Of a stretch of 64,000 bases of DNA, positions 32,130 through 41,678 are shown piece by piece. The position numbers and the translations under genes were made by a program. The DNA comes from Poriferisodalis sp965116245 (GTDB taxonomy: Bacteria > Actinomycetota > Acidimicrobiia > Acidimicrobiales > Poriferisodalaceae). The notes under the pieces are model-generated. The model did not search any database. It was not told the origin of the DNA and was given only the letters and a program-made list of their open reading frames with translations. The stretch lies in the NCBI GenBank assembly GCA_965116245.1, contig OZ220497.1:1302001-1366000 (forward strand), in the 5' to 3' direction. The first letter of the stretch is position 1, and each line of letters starts with the position of its first letter.

Positions 32130-33764
32130 ATGTCCGAAGGTTTGCACGAAGCCCCTGCTCGCACGAAGGCGCCAACGCTGCTGCGCTCCAGTGGGCTGGT
32201 GCTGGCGTTCGTTTTCGCGTTTCCCGGCATCTACCTGGTCTACCGGGCGTTTAGCCACGGCGCCGATCCCGCAAATCTGTTGTTCAGCGAACGCACGCTC
32301 GCTCCGTTGTGGCGAACACTCAAGCTCGCCACCTCGGTGTCCGCAGGAGCACTGGTGATGGGTACCGGCCTGGCTTGGTTGACTCACCGCACCGACCTAC
32401 CTGGACGACGCCTTTGGCGAGCGGTGCTGCCACTGCCGCTCGTTTACCCCACCTTCTTGGGGGCAGCCGCGTTCATCGCAGCACTGAACCCCGGCGGTTT
32501 GGCCAACGACCTGCTTGACGGAATAGGTATCGGCACAACACCTGAGTTGCGGGGCTTCTTCGGTGCCTGGCTGGTGCTGGTGTTGATGTGCTACCCCTAC
32601 GTGTACCTGCCCGTCGCCGCACGTCTAACGCAGTTGCCATCTTCGCTGGAAGAGAGTGCCCGCCTACTGGGCGACAGTGCGCTGCGTGCTTTCTGGCGTG
32701 TCTCGTTGCCCCATTCGGCCACCGCAATTGGCGCAGGCACACTGCTGGTGTTTCTCTACACGCTGAGCGATTTCGGCGCGGTGCAGCTAATGCGCTACGA
32801 CACGCTGACGCGGGCCATCGCCACCAACCACTTGGCCGATCCAGCAGCGGCGCTCGCGCTCAGCCTGATGCTGTTAGCGCTAGCAGCGTTAGTGGTGCTG
32901 GCTGAACGCTGGTTCTCCAAGCGGTTGCCCGAGGGCACACAAACCGGCGGCCGTCAGCCGACGACTCTGAGTCTGGGCCGTTGGCGACCCCTGGCAATCG
33001 TGGCCGTGGCTGTAGCCGCATTCACCAGCGTGGGAGCGCCGTTCATAGCGCTGTTGGACTGGGCCGTCAGTGGTGTGACGCGGACGCTCACCAATGGTCG
33101 ACCGCTGACTGTGGATTCATCGCGGGTGGTTGAAGCCACGTTCAACACGCTGTGGGTGAGCGTTGTCGCGGCTGTGGTGGCCGTAGCAGCAGTGTTGCCA
33201 ATCGCGTTCCTGCTCGGTCGCTATCGCTCCCGGGCTGGCTGGCTTGCGCATGCCGTGATTATCAGCACGTTTGCCCTGCCGGGCCTCCTCATTGCGCTGT
33301 CAATGCGCTTTTGGACATTGCGCTCCGACGTAGCGTTCTCACTGTTCGGCGACACGTTTATGTTGCTCATCTTCGCCTACATCGTCCGGTTTGGCTCGCT
33401 GGCGCTGGGTGTCAGCGTCGTCGCGGTGCGCAGCGTTCCCGACCGATTGCACGACTCGGCGCGCATCTTGGGTGCAAGCTCTCTGCGCCGCTTTTTCACT
33501 ATCGATATGCCGCTCATGGGCCCCGCCCTGCTGGCTGGAGCTGGCTTGGTGCTGTTGTCGGTCATGAAAGAGTTGCCGATCAGCCTGCTGATCTCACCGC
33601 TGGGTTTCTCAACTTTGGCAACACAGATCTTCGGCTTGTTTGAAGATGCCTTCATCGCCGAGGCAGGTTTGATGGGCGTGACTCTGGTGGCGATGTCGTT
33701 CTTGTTGACCTGGTTTCTCGTAGTTCGGCGCCAAGGCCGCTTTTCGGCTCCCAATGGTCGGTGA
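32130..33764 (+). CDS. Fbp-type iron ABC transporter permease
   Basis: A 544-residue protein from ATG 32130 with about twelve hydrophobic helices in two homologous halves, typical of FbpB/AfuB. Each half carries an EAA-like loop: QLPSSLEESARLLGDSALR (about residues 170-188) and RSVPDRLHDSARILGASS (about residues 430-447). It forms the ferric-iron channel with the preceding binding protein. The matching ATPase (FbpC) is absent: downstream lies an unrelated amidohydrolase. It may therefore use an ATPase encoded elsewhere. Confidence 0.9.
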   Translation: MSEGLHEAPARTKAPTLLRSSGLVLAFVFAFPGIYLVYRAFSHGADPANLLFSERTLAPLWRTLKLATSVSAGALVMGTGLAWLTHRTDLPGRRLWRAVLPLPLVYPTFLGAAAFIAALNPGGLANDLLDGIGIGTTPELRGFFGAWLVLVLMCYPYVYLPVAARLTQLPSSLEESARLLGDSALRAFWRVSLPHSATAIGAGTLLVFLYTLSDFGAVQLMRYDTLTRAIATNHLADPAAALALSLMLLALAALVVLAERWFSKRLPEGTQTGGRQPTTLSLGRWRPLAIVAVAVAAFTSVGAPFIALLDWAVSGVTRTLTNGRPLTVDSSRVVEATFNTLWVSVVAAVVAVAAVLPIAFLLGRYRSRAGWLAHAVIISTFALPGLLIALSMRFWTLRSDVAFSLFGDTFMLLIFAYIVRFGSLALGVSVVAVRSVPDRLHDSARILGASSLRRFFTIDMPLMGPALLAGAGLVLLSVMKELPISLLISPLGFSTLATQIFGLFEDAFIAEAGLMGVTLVAMSFLLTWFLVVRRQGRFSAPNGR

Positions 33765-33940
33765 CACTGCGCTGGCAGCATTCGATCGGCGACTCAGCAC
33801 AACAGCTCGGCGGGGCGACGGGCGCGACTGCTAGTTTCGCTAAAGCTGAGAGCGCTGCTGCCGTTGGTTTGTCAGTACTGGCTGTCACTTCTAGAGAGGT
33901 TGTGTGCGCTGTTGCCAAGTGCCAGAGGGGGACGCACGCC

Positions 33941-35116
33941 ATGGCCATCAACGAGTTTTTTCCCGGCATCAAAATTGTTGACTCAGACACTCACTGGACT
34001 GAGCCGCATGATCTGTGGACCAGCCTCGCCCCTGCGAAGTACCGCGACTTGGTGCCGCAAGTCCGTGAACACAACGGCAGACGCAAGTGGGTCGTGAACG
34101 GGAACATCCCTATTGCGGGCGATTCGGCCGTCTCGGCGCTTCTGCCCGACGGTGAAAAGATGCTGGGGCTGAACTTCCTCAAACACGACATCGAGATGGT
34201 GCATGCGGCCTCGTACGACTGCGAAGCTCGCCTTGATCTGATGGATGCCATGGGTGTCAGCCATGGCATCGTGTACCCAAACGTCGGTGGTTTCGGGAAC
34301 CAGAACTTCCTAAAGGTGGAAGACCGAGCGCTGCGCATCGCCTGCGTAGAGATCTACAACGACTGGATGGCGGATCTTCAGGCTCGATCAGGTGGCCGCA
34401 TATTGCCGATGGCGCTGGTGCCGTGGTGGGACATTGAAGCCAGCGTGGCCGAATTGGACCGCATGCACCGCAAAGGTGCCAAGGGCATCGTCATGTGCTC
34501 CAACCCGCACGACTCTGGTATGCCCAACTTCGCTCAACCAGACTGGCGACCCTTCTGGGAGATCTGTGAAGCGCTAGAGATGCCTGTCAACTTCCATATC
34601 GGAGCATCGGAGGGCGACATCGACTGGTCCGGAAAGGTGCCCTACAGCACCTGGTCAGGCGATGTGAAGCTATCGCTCGGCGGTGCGGCCATCTTCTTGG
34701 GCCAACTGCGCTGGATGGTGAACCTGCTGGTCAGCGACGTGCCGGAGCGCTACCCGAAGCTCAACTTTGTGTCCGTGGAGAGCGGAATCGGCTGGATACC
34801 TTTCTTGTTGGACGCGCTGGATTATCAATGCGGCGAAACGGCGCCCGAGCACCTCGCCCATCTATCCATGAAACCGTCGGAGTATTTCCGTCGGCAGTTC
34901 TACGGTTGCTTCTGGTTTGAGTCGCAGACGCTGGCGCCAGCCATTGACCACATCGGTGCCACCCAAATCATGTTCGAAACCGATATTCCACACCCGACCT
35001 GTCTGTATCCGCGCAGCGTTGAGCGGGTGCGAGAAGCGATCGGCAGCCTTGACGCTGCTGTGCAAAAGCGAATCCTGCAAGACAACGCAGCCGAGTTGTA
35101 CCGGATCGAGATTTAA
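33941..35116 (+). CDS. amidohydrolase, ACMSD/COG2159-type TIM barrel
   Basis: ATG 33941 is preceded by GAGGGGG, giving 391 residues; the frame from 33761 is not coding at its start. The protein has the D-x-D-x-H-x-x-EP-like metal motif (VDSDTHWTEP), NFHIGASEGD, and the late metal Asp in MFETDIPHPTC. These enzymes hydrolyse or decarboxylate cyclic or aromatic acids. Substrate unknown. Similar paralogues are frequent beside acyl-CoA dehydrogenases, as here where the next gene converges on it. Confidence 0.88.
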   Translation: MAINEFFPGIKIVDSDTHWTEPHDLWTSLAPAKYRDLVPQVREHNGRRKWVVNGNIPIAGDSAVSALLPDGEKMLGLNFLKHDIEMVHAASYDCEARLDLMDAMGVSHGIVYPNVGGFGNQNFLKVEDRALRIACVEIYNDWMADLQARSGGRILPMALVPWWDIEASVAELDRMHRKGAKGIVMCSNPHDSGMPNFAQPDWRPFWEICEALEMPVNFHIGASEGDIDWSGKVPYSTWSGDVKLSLGGAAIFLGQLRWMVNLLVSDVPERYPKLNFVSVESGIGWIPFLLDALDYQCGETAPEHLAHLSMKPSEYFRRQFYGCFWFESQTLAPAIDHIGATQIMFETDIPHPTCLYPRSVERVREAIGSLDAAVQKRILQDNAAELYRIEI

Positions 35117-35139
35117 GACCAAGCGGTCCAAGCAACCCA

Positions 35140-35228
35140 AGTCGGCTAGTCGGCTGCCGTCACGCTGGGTCAATCGAGAGGCCAGTCACGAGATCAGCCA
35201 ACTAGATCAGTTGCGCAGATCAGTTGCG
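35140..35228. repeat. short tandem repeats between convergent genes
   Basis: Two copies of AGTCGGCT (35140-35155), and then AGATCAGTTGCG at 35204-35215 and 35217-35228. The second pair runs into the acyl-CoA dehydrogenase stop codon. Confidence 0.7.
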
Positions 35229-36455
35229 GCGGGCGTCCTTGTAGGGGATGTCCTTGGAGTCGTCGGGTTCCTTGGGCAGACCCAACACTCGCTCGCCGAT
35301 GATGTTGCGTTGGATCTCATCAGTTCCGCCAGCGATTGACATCGCTGGCGTGGACATCAGAATCTCGGAAACGACACCGTCGGCGTTCGAGCCGGTACCG
35401 ACGAGCATGCCCATTGAGCCAGCGATCATCGTGTGAGCGGTGTGGCATGCTCGGGCGGTCACCGACATGTTGAGTTTGGTGAGAGACCCTTCCGGGCCGG
35501 GCGGCTTGCCCGCAGCTCGCACGTCCCGGGCGCGTTGGGTAGTCCACGCCGCTAACCGCCGCAGCGTCTCCACGCGAGCTATCTGCTGGCGGACTAGCGG
35601 GTCGCCAGCTCGCCCGGTTCGCTGCGCCTCGGGGACAACAAGGTTCGCCCGCCCCGCCCGCTGCGGATACCACTTGTAGGTGGCGAAGTACTCGTTGCTC
35701 TCTTGTTTGGCCTGTTCAACCGTCGGACCACCGTTGGCTGGGTAGCGCGGGCGACGGGTGGCCACAGCCGAGCGCTCATGCGCCAATGTCGTAAGTGCGA
35801 TACGCCAACCGTCTCCGATACTGCCGACCATCTCGTAATGAGGCACACGGGCATCGCGCATGAACACCTCATTGAACGTCGCGTGACCGTTCATCTGCCG
35901 CAGCGGACGCACTTCAACGCCGGGTTGTTCCATCGGCATGAGGAAATAGGAGATGCCTTGATGCTTCGGCAAGTCCCAGTTGGTGCGTGCCATCAAGATG
36001 CCAAAGTGAGCCTTGTGCGCCCCAGAGTTCCAGACCTTTTGGCCGTTGATGATCCACTCATCGCCGTCACGGTCGGCCCGGGTCGCCAAGCCCGCTAGAT
36101 CCGAGCCGTTGGTGGGCTCAGAGAAGAGCTGGCACCACTTGTGCTCGCCGGTCAGAATCGGCCTTAGGTGGCGGCGTTTCTGGTCGTCGTCAGCGTGTGC
36201 GAGCAACGTCGGCGCTACGAGGTACATGGCGACGCCCGCAGCTACCCCGACCGCTCCGATGGCTTCAAATTCGCGGGCCACGACAGCGTCCATTGATGGC
36301 GCCAGCCCCCGACCGTGCCACTCAACTGGCCAGGAGGGTGTGCCCCAGCCGGAGTCGGCCAGCAGGTTGCGCCATTCGATAAGCGGCCGCTCGCGGCGCC
36401 AGTTCTCTTGAAGCCAGGTACGAGCCTCGTCGCGGACAGCTTCAACACTCGCCAT
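35220..36455 (-). CDS. acyl-CoA dehydrogenase
   Basis: ATG 36455 gives 411 residues; the much longer upstream frame overlaps the divergent DUF985 gene and is a shadow. Family motifs are CQLFSEPTNGSDLAGLATRA (FAD/substrate contact), WIINGQKVWNSGAHKAHFG, and a C-terminal AGGTDEIQRNIIGERVLGLP. The catalytic base position cannot be fixed confidently by eye. It oxidises an acyl-CoA at the alpha-beta position, passing electrons to ETF. It resembles the large ACAD groups of actinobacteria linked to steroid or branched-acyl breakdown. Substrate unknown. Confidence 0.9.
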   Translation of the reverse strand: MASVEAVRDEARTWLQENWRRERPLIEWRNLLADSGWGTPSWPVEWHGRGLAPSMDAVVAREFEAIGAVGVAAGVAMYLVAPTLLAHADDDQKRRHLRPILTGEHKWCQLFSEPTNGSDLAGLATRADRDGDEWIINGQKVWNSGAHKAHFGILMARTNWDLPKHQGISYFLMPMEQPGVEVRPLRQMNGHATFNEVFMRDARVPHYEMVGSIGDGWRIALTTLAHERSAVATRRPRYPANGGPTVEQAKQESNEYFATYKWYPQRAGRANLVVPEAQRTGRAGDPLVRQQIARVETLRRLAAWTTQRARDVRAAGKPPGPEGSLTKLNMSVTARACHTAHTMIAGSMGMLVGTGSNADGVVSEILMSTPAMSIAGGTDEIQRNIIGERVLGLPKEPDDSKDIPYKDARRN

Positions 36456-36515
36456 GCATGCAGCGTAGAACCGCCGCTGTGCGATGCGCCGAGGTGGCGG
36501 GGTTACGGTGGGTCG

Positions 36516-36968
36516 ATGGGCTCCGATGAGGTAATTGAGCTTCTGGGGCTTAAGCCGCTGAAGGGCGAGGGCGGCTATTGGGCACAGTCGTGGCGTGACA
36601 GTTGCTCTTCTGCGATCTACTACCTGCTGCGTCCCTCCGATTTTTCGGCGCTGCACCGCCTGCGCAGTGTTGAGTTGTGGCATCACTACGGCGGAGCGGC
36701 GGTTCAGATGTTGCTGCTCCAACCCGACGGCACAGTGGCGCGACCGCGACTCGGAAACGACTTGGCGGCTGGCGAGCGTCCTATCGTCGCAGTTGAAGCA
36801 GCCACCTGGATGGCTGCCAGAACCTGCGGAGACTGGTCGCTGGTGGGCACGACAATGGCACCACCGTTCGACGAGGCTGACTTCGAACTGGGCGACTGCG
36901 CAGCGCTGTCCGCCGCGTACCCGCAAGCCGCCGCAGAAATAGCCCACCTTGTCCGTGGGGAAAGCTGA
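36516..36968 (+). CDS. DUF985 cupin-fold protein
   Basis: ATG 36516 starts a 150-residue protein with the DUF985 pattern: EVIELLGLKPLKGEGGYWAQSW, then SAIYYLLRPSDFSALHRLRSVELWHHYGG (cupin strands) and a late TTMAPPFDEADFELGD. Members are small cupins of unknown role, often in sugar-epimerase-like contexts. The gene is divergent from the acyl-CoA dehydrogenase, with a 60-base gap for both promoters. Confidence 0.85.
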   Translation: MGSDEVIELLGLKPLKGEGGYWAQSWRDSCSSAIYYLLRPSDFSALHRLRSVELWHHYGGAAVQMLLLQPDGTVARPRLGNDLAAGERPIVAVEAATWMAARTCGDWSLVGTTMAPPFDEADFELGDCAALSAAYPQAAAEIAHLVRGES

Positions 36969-37007
36969 TGCCTGACCTAAGCGACATCAACAAGATGTCT
37001 CAACGAG

Positions 37008-37889
37008 ATGTCTGACCTAGATGAAAAAGACAGCCTGGCGCCGCCGGATCGGCTGATTCGACTGGACGGACGTGTCATATTGGTGACTGGCGCAGGAGGC
37101 GGGATCGGCACCGGAGTTGTCCAGCGGCTCATCGCCGCAGGCGCAACGGTGGTGGCGCACACCAGATCATCGCCAGTCGATCACCTGATTGATCTCAATG
37201 GTGTACCGGTGTCGTCGGTGCGGGCCGATCTGTCCGCGCCGGACGGGCCGAAGCGGGTGATTGATGCAGCCATCACCCAACACGGTCGTCTGGATGGGCT
37301 TGTCAATAATGCTGGCATCCAGCCGCTGGCAGACCTGGCAGATGTGAGCGAAGCCGATTGGTCAGAGATGTTGGATGTCAACCTCACAGCCGCGCACCGG
37401 TTGACGCAGCGTGCAGCAACTGCCATGCGCCGCACCAGCGCAGCAGGTGACGAGACAGGTGGTAGCCGGGAGGCAGGCACCCGAGCAGCCAGTTGCGGAA
37501 CGGCCAGTGCCCGACCGGGCCACACACCAGCGGGCGGTTCAGTGGTGCATATTGCCTCAATCGAGGGGCACCAACCCGCCGACCTGCACGGCCATTACGC
37601 CGTCGCCAAGGCAGGCTTGCTGATGCACGCTCGGGCGGCCGCAAGCGCTTACGGCCGCTATGGGATTCGCGTCAACAGCATCTCCCCTGGCCTCATCAAC
37701 CGCCCCGGCCTAACCGACGATTGGCCCCAAGGAGTATCCCGCTGGCAAGCTGCGGCACCACTGGGGCGACTGGGTACAGCCGCCGACATCGGTGACGCAT
37801 GTGTCTTCTTGTGCTCGGACCTGGCGCGATGGATAACCGGTATCGATCTGGCAGTGGATGGCGGAGTGCTAACTCGCCCCACCTGGTGA
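37008..37889 (+). CDS. short-chain dehydrogenase/reductase
   Basis: A 293-residue classical SDR with TGAGGGIG, NNAG, Ser in HIASIEG and the catalytic YAVAK, so all key residues are intact. A Gly/Ala/Ser-rich insert of about 35 residues (about 145-180) before the catalytic Ser is unusual. The ATG lies in a local near-duplication: ATG-x-CTGACCTA occurs at 36968 and again at 37008, so the true start might be either, but only 37008 is in frame. Substrate unknown. Confidence 0.88.
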   Translation: MSDLDEKDSLAPPDRLIRLDGRVILVTGAGGGIGTGVVQRLIAAGATVVAHTRSSPVDHLIDLNGVPVSSVRADLSAPDGPKRVIDAAITQHGRLDGLVNNAGIQPLADLADVSEADWSEMLDVNLTAAHRLTQRAATAMRRTSAAGDETGGSREAGTRAASCGTASARPGHTPAGGSVVHIASIEGHQPADLHGHYAVAKAGLLMHARAAASAYGRYGIRVNSISPGLINRPGLTDDWPQGVSRWQAAAPLGRLGTAADIGDACVFLCSDLARWITGIDLAVDGGVLTRPTW

Positions 37890-38055
37890 ACCCAGCGGTC
37901 TGAGCTGCGGCCGACCCGTTGGCCAGGCATTGCCCCGCAGGGGTCGCGACGGACAGTTGTCACACCCCCTTGGTGAAGTGTCAGCAGAGCAGCGCACGCT
38001 CAACACCGTCTGTGTGAGCCAAGCCAGCGCTGCTCGCAACAGCGGAGACATCACC

Positions 38056-38229
38056 ATGAATACCTCAACCCACAACCAGACCCACGCAGGGCCGACTCAG
38101 GCTTGCGCGGGGTCGGCGCGAGCCTGCGCGGAATCTGCCCAGACTCAAGCTGGCGATTGGTTGCTAGCAATCGCAGTGCTACTGGCGGGCAGCTTGCTCG
38201 TATTGAGCTGGATCATGTCCATCGGCTAA
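38056..38229 (+). CDS. short single-span membrane protein
   Basis: ATG 38056 with GGAG 9 bases upstream opens a 57-residue frame: a Thr/Ala/Cys/Gln-rich N-terminal half with a repeated CAGSA/CAESA pattern, then a clear hydrophobic helix (LLAIAVLLAGSLLVLSWIM). It stands alone between an SDR and a PPOX gene. The ribosome site and the ideal helix argue for a real gene. Function unknown. Confidence 0.55.
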   Translation: MNTSTHNQTHAGPTQACAGSARACAESAQTQAGDWLLAIAVLLAGSLLVLSWIMSIG

Positions 38230-38344
38230 CGGGCGCTCGCAGCTCAGCCGATGAGCTGTGTCACACATCGGACCGACCGAGCGGTAAGTCTCACCTCAAG
38301 CGACCGGGTTGAACCCTGGCGTCGCAGTGTGCGAGGCTTCGTTG

Positions 38345-38752
38345 ATGGAGATTTCCGCAGCGCTGGAGTATGTGAGCAAGAACGACCACGCAGTTCTGGC
38401 TACTAGGGCACGAGACGGCACGCCTCAGATGTCCCCGGTGACCTTGGCTGTCGTGAACGACACCGTAGTGATGAGCACCCGCGACACTGCCTTTAAGGTC
38501 AAGAACCTGCATCGTGACCCGCAATGTTGGCTGTGTGTGTTCCCAGATAAATGGCTGGGTCGCTGGGTTCAGCTTGAGTGTCGAGCGGAGATTCTGTCCG
38601 GCGAAGCGGCACTCGACCCGCTACAGGACTACTACCGAACGCTGAGGGGCGAGCATCCAGACTGGGACGACTACCGCCAAGCGATGGTGGAAGAAAAGCG
38701 TTGCCTAGTCCGCTTTCAAATCACCAAAGCAGGCCCCGACCAACACGGCTAA
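38345..38752 (+). CDS. F420/FMN-binding PPOX-fold protein
   Basis: ATG 38345 (GAGG about 9 bases upstream) starts a 135-residue protein with the split-barrel pattern: DHAVLATRARDGTPQMSPVTLAV, VMSTRDTAFKVKNLHRDPQ and a late YRQAMVEEKRCLVRFQI. It matches the pyridoxamine-5'-phosphate-oxidase-like superfamily, which in actinobacteria often uses F420. It probably reduces a small organic substrate, but the cofactor is not certain. Confidence 0.87.
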   Translation: MEISAALEYVSKNDHAVLATRARDGTPQMSPVTLAVVNDTVVMSTRDTAFKVKNLHRDPQCWLCVFPDKWLGRWVQLECRAEILSGEAALDPLQDYYRTLRGEHPDWDDYRQAMVEEKRCLVRFQITKAGPDQHG

Positions 38753-38906
38753 CCCGCCGAATCTAACTTCCGGACCGTGTCTCTCCCGGTCGTGTCTCGC
38801 TTGGCGCCGAACACTGCTGCAATAGAGCAGCGCAGTGCATGTCTGAATTGTGATTCGCGGGAGCAGAGTACCTGCAGCGCGGCGCGACCGGCTAGAAACA
38901 CAGCCG

Positions 38907-39230
38907 ATGTCTGAAGATGAGCTTGCTGCCTACCGCCGACGTATTGATGCGGTAGATGCCGAGTTGGTGCGCGTGCTCGCCGAGCGCTTTCGCATCACCC
39001 ACGAAATCGGCGTATTCAAGGCCGCGAATGGTGTGCCCGCGCTCGATCTAGAGCGTCAGGAGAGCCATGTCTCCGCATTGCGACAGCTCGCCGAACGCGA
39101 AGGGCTTGACCCTGACTTTTGTGAAAAGTTCGCCCAGTTCGTGATGGATGAGGTTGTTCGCAATCACATCCGCATCGGTGAACCCACTGGCGAGTCCGCT
39201 GCTGCGTCGACACGCACTGAGCGGAAATAA
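38907..39230 (+). CDS. AroQ-class chorismate mutase
   Basis: ATG 38907 gives 107 residues; the frame from 38850 adds a poor N-terminus. The helical pattern with RRIDAVDAELVRVLAERF, then ITHEIGVFKAANG, and ERQESHVSALRQLAEREGLD identifies the AroQ fold. The basic residues Arg (RRIDAV), Arg in AERFRI and Lys in GVFKA are in the active-site positions. It converts chorismate to prephenate for Phe/Tyr synthesis. The C-terminal Ser/Ala/Thr tail is short and unstructured. Confidence 0.85.
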   Translation: MSEDELAAYRRRIDAVDAELVRVLAERFRITHEIGVFKAANGVPALDLERQESHVSALRQLAEREGLDPDFCEKFAQFVMDEVVRNHIRIGEPTGESAAASTRTERK

Positions 39231-39279
39231 GTGGCGCACAGGAAACAGCCGCTTCCGATGCAGCGCAGGTGCCCGCCGT

Positions 39280-39849
39280 CTAGCGCGAAGCGATGACTGT
39301 GATTCCGGCTTCGGCTAGCTGGGTACGGGCCACGGCTTCAGTCTCCGGCGCTACTGATGCCGAGAGATCATCCAGCACTGTGGTGACGTAGCCATTGGTG
39401 GCCGCGTCGATTGCAGTTGCTCGAACGCAGTGGTCAAAGGCCAGACCCACCACGTCTATATCGGTCACGCCCGCAGCGGCTAGCAGATCATTCAGCGTCC
39501 GACCAGTGTCATCCACCCCTTCAAAGCCGGAGTACGCCGCGGCGTGCATGCCTTTGCGCACACGCTCGTCAATCCGCTCGCTGACCGAAGCCAACGCAGG
39601 GTGTAGCTCCGCCTCCGCTGTCCCTGCCACGCCGTGGGGAGGCCAACTGTCAACAAAGTCGGGCTCGTCGCTGAAGTGATCGCCCGGGTCGATGTGCCAG
39701 TCCTGGGTAGTCACCACCAGGTCGTAGCTGTGTGAACTATCCAGCAGTTGCGCCACGCCCTCGGCAACATCATTGCCTCCCTCAACGGGCAGCGCGCCGC
39801 TCTCGCAGAAGGTGGGCTGCACATCAACTACTAGCAGTGCTCTAGACAT
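39280..39849 (-). CDS. pncA: nicotinamidase/isochorismatase-family hydrolase
   Basis: ATG 39849 (in-frame GTG at 39858 less likely) gives 189 residues. The cysteine-hydrolase triad is visible: Asp in LLVVDVQ, Lys in RVRKGMH and Cys in AFDHCVRATA. Metal-binding residues appear in TTQDWHIDPGDHF. The combination with GFEG after the Lys fits nicotinamidase, which hydrolyses nicotinamide to nicotinate in NAD recycling. It converges on the chorismate mutase gene; a link to isochorismate is not supported by other genes. Confidence 0.85.
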   Translation of the reverse strand: MSRALLVVDVQPTFCESGALPVEGGNDVAEGVAQLLDSSHSYDLVVTTQDWHIDPGDHFSDEPDFVDSWPPHGVAGTAEAELHPALASVSERIDERVRKGMHAAAYSGFEGVDDTGRTLNDLLAAAGVTDIDVVGLAFDHCVRATAIDAATNGYVTTVLDDLSASVAPETEAVARTQLAEAGITVIASR

Positions 39850-39881
39850 CGGCCTCACACTCGCTCGCTGGCAGGGCCGTT

Positions 39882-41579
39882 TCAGCCGCCGTGGCGGAGT
39901 AGCTGTCCGCTGTAGGTCTCCGTCTGGGTGTCCTCACAGATGGTCTCCTGACCATTCACGATAACGCTCCGATAGCCACTTGCTCGCTGAATGCGCCGCC
40001 ATTCGCCACCCGGCAAGTCATGAACCACCTCGTTAGGCCCAACCGACAGGTTTTCTGGGTCGTACACCACCACGTCGGCAGGGCCGCCCTGGCGGATCAA
40101 GCCCCGGTCTCGGAAGCCAGCCAGTTGCGCGGGCAGCGCAGCCAGCCGCCGGTGCGCCTCCTCGTAGGTCACCCACTGGTTCTCTCGTACCTGCTCAGCG
40201 AGCGTCTCGGTGGGGTAGCGACCTGCAGTTAGGAACTTGGTGTGCGCACCGCCGTCGGAAACGCCAAACAACATGTGCGGATACTGGACCACCTCGCGCA
40301 GTAGATCCGAGTTGCCCTGCGGTGGTGCTACGAAGAACAGCGTGTCCAGGCTGTCGGTCACCGCCACGTCCAGCATGAGATCGACGGGATGTTTGTCAGC
40401 GATCTCGGCCGCTTGGCCCACCGTCATCTCCCGGTACTGCTCGGTGGATTCGCTGCGCGGCGACAAGATAGTCACGGTTTCAATTCCGGCCGTAGCGGTG
40501 CGCGGCAGAGTGTCCTTGAGCGCCTGGCGTCGGCCCGGATCGGCCATCTTTGTCAAGCGCTCATCCTTGGTGCCCATGCAGGCTTCCATCCAAGCTTCGG
40601 AATCGTCGTAGAGGTTCCAGTCTTCCAAGGTGAAAGTGAAACCGGCATCGCTGGTCACGCCTTGCCCGTACACCGGCACGCCCTGGGTGCGGCATCGTTC
40701 CAGCCATTCAATCTGGCGGCGATGAATGTTCGGTTTGTCTTCAAACGCCTGCACCACGTTGTGTAACAGCGGCCGGCCGCTTATTGACGCGATCTCCTCC
40801 AGGTGCGCCATGTCGTGAGCGACGTTGCCGCTAGTGAGAGTCATCTGCACGACACCCTCGTTGCGCTCAGCCAGAACCCGTGCCAACACCCGCGCTGTCT
40901 CGTCATTCATCATGTCAGTAGGCATCGGTGTGCCGTCCCAGTCGCGCTGTACCGCGGCAGGGCCCGTAGGTGGCAGTCGCTGAGCCGACCAGCCGCATCC
41001 ACCTGCTTGCATGGCCTCTTGAACCAGCTTGGCCAACATCTCGTGTTCGCCAGCGGTCGGCTGGCGCCCCGACTTGGCGTCGTCTAGGCCGAGCACCATC
41101 ACCAGCATCGGCCCGATCGGCACGTAGGGCAAGACGTTAAGCGCCTTGGGAGTGCGTTCAAGGCTGTCCAGATACTCCGGGAACGTCACCCAATCCCATG
41201 GCATGCCTTGGCGCATCGACTCGTAGGGAATTGCCTCTACCCGAGTCATCGAACGCATCGCGTACTCGCGCATGTCCGGGTCGACGGGGGCGAAACCGAA
41301 ACCGCAGTTGCCGATGGCTACCGATGTGATGCCATGCCAGCCCGACAGTGTGCAGTAGGGATCCCAGAACACCTGGGCGTCATAGTGCGTGTGTAGGTCC
41401 ACGAAGCCCGGAGCGATGTGCATGCCTGAAGCGTCGATGACCTTGGCCCCTTCGCGTGCGTCCACCCGGCCGACGGCGGCAATAGTGCCGTCCGCAATGC
41501 CCAAATCGCCTCGAACTCGCGGCGCTCCTGTGCCGTCAAAAATCATGCCGTCCTTGACGACGATGTCGTAGGTGCTCAT
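39882..41579 (-). CDS. N-acyl-D-amino-acid deacylase-type amidohydrolase
   Basis: ATG 41579 has GAGGAG 6 bases upstream; 565 residues. The metal motif DLHTHYD follows the N-terminal beta sandwich, and the late catalytic block GVSDGGAH contains the Asp. GNCGFGFAPV is characteristic of D-aminoacylases and dihydroorotase-like relatives (amidohydrolase family 3). They free D-amino acids from N-acyl forms, and some act on other amides. It is 33 bases before the nicotinamidase start, so both may be co-transcribed; both are amide hydrolases. Confidence 0.88.
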   Translation of the reverse strand: MSTYDIVVKDGMIFDGTGAPRVRGDLGIADGTIAAVGRVDAREGAKVIDASGMHIAPGFVDLHTHYDAQVFWDPYCTLSGWHGITSVAIGNCGFGFAPVDPDMREYAMRSMTRVEAIPYESMRQGMPWDWVTFPEYLDSLERTPKALNVLPYVPIGPMLVMVLGLDDAKSGRQPTAGEHEMLAKLVQEAMQAGGCGWSAQRLPPTGPAAVQRDWDGTPMPTDMMNDETARVLARVLAERNEGVVQMTLTSGNVAHDMAHLEEIASISGRPLLHNVVQAFEDKPNIHRRQIEWLERCRTQGVPVYGQGVTSDAGFTFTLEDWNLYDDSEAWMEACMGTKDERLTKMADPGRRQALKDTLPRTATAGIETVTILSPRSESTEQYREMTVGQAAEIADKHPVDLMLDVAVTDSLDTLFFVAPPQGNSDLLREVVQYPHMLFGVSDGGAHTKFLTAGRYPTETLAEQVRENQWVTYEEAHRRLAALPAQLAGFRDRGLIRQGGPADVVVYDPENLSVGPNEVVHDLPGGEWRRIQRASGYRSVIVNGQETICEDTQTETYSGQLLRHGG

Positions 41580-41678
41580 AGCTAGCTCCTCTAGCTCCCT
41601 TTTTGCCTGTTCGCTGGCTTTTGCTGTTGTGTTGTCGGTGTTCTAGGTCGCTTCCCGTGTCTTGTGTGCGCGGATGTG

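Noticed and set aside
30829..33764. Complete three-gene iron ABC operon
   Set aside because: No ATPase gene follows; the next gene is an amidohydrolase.
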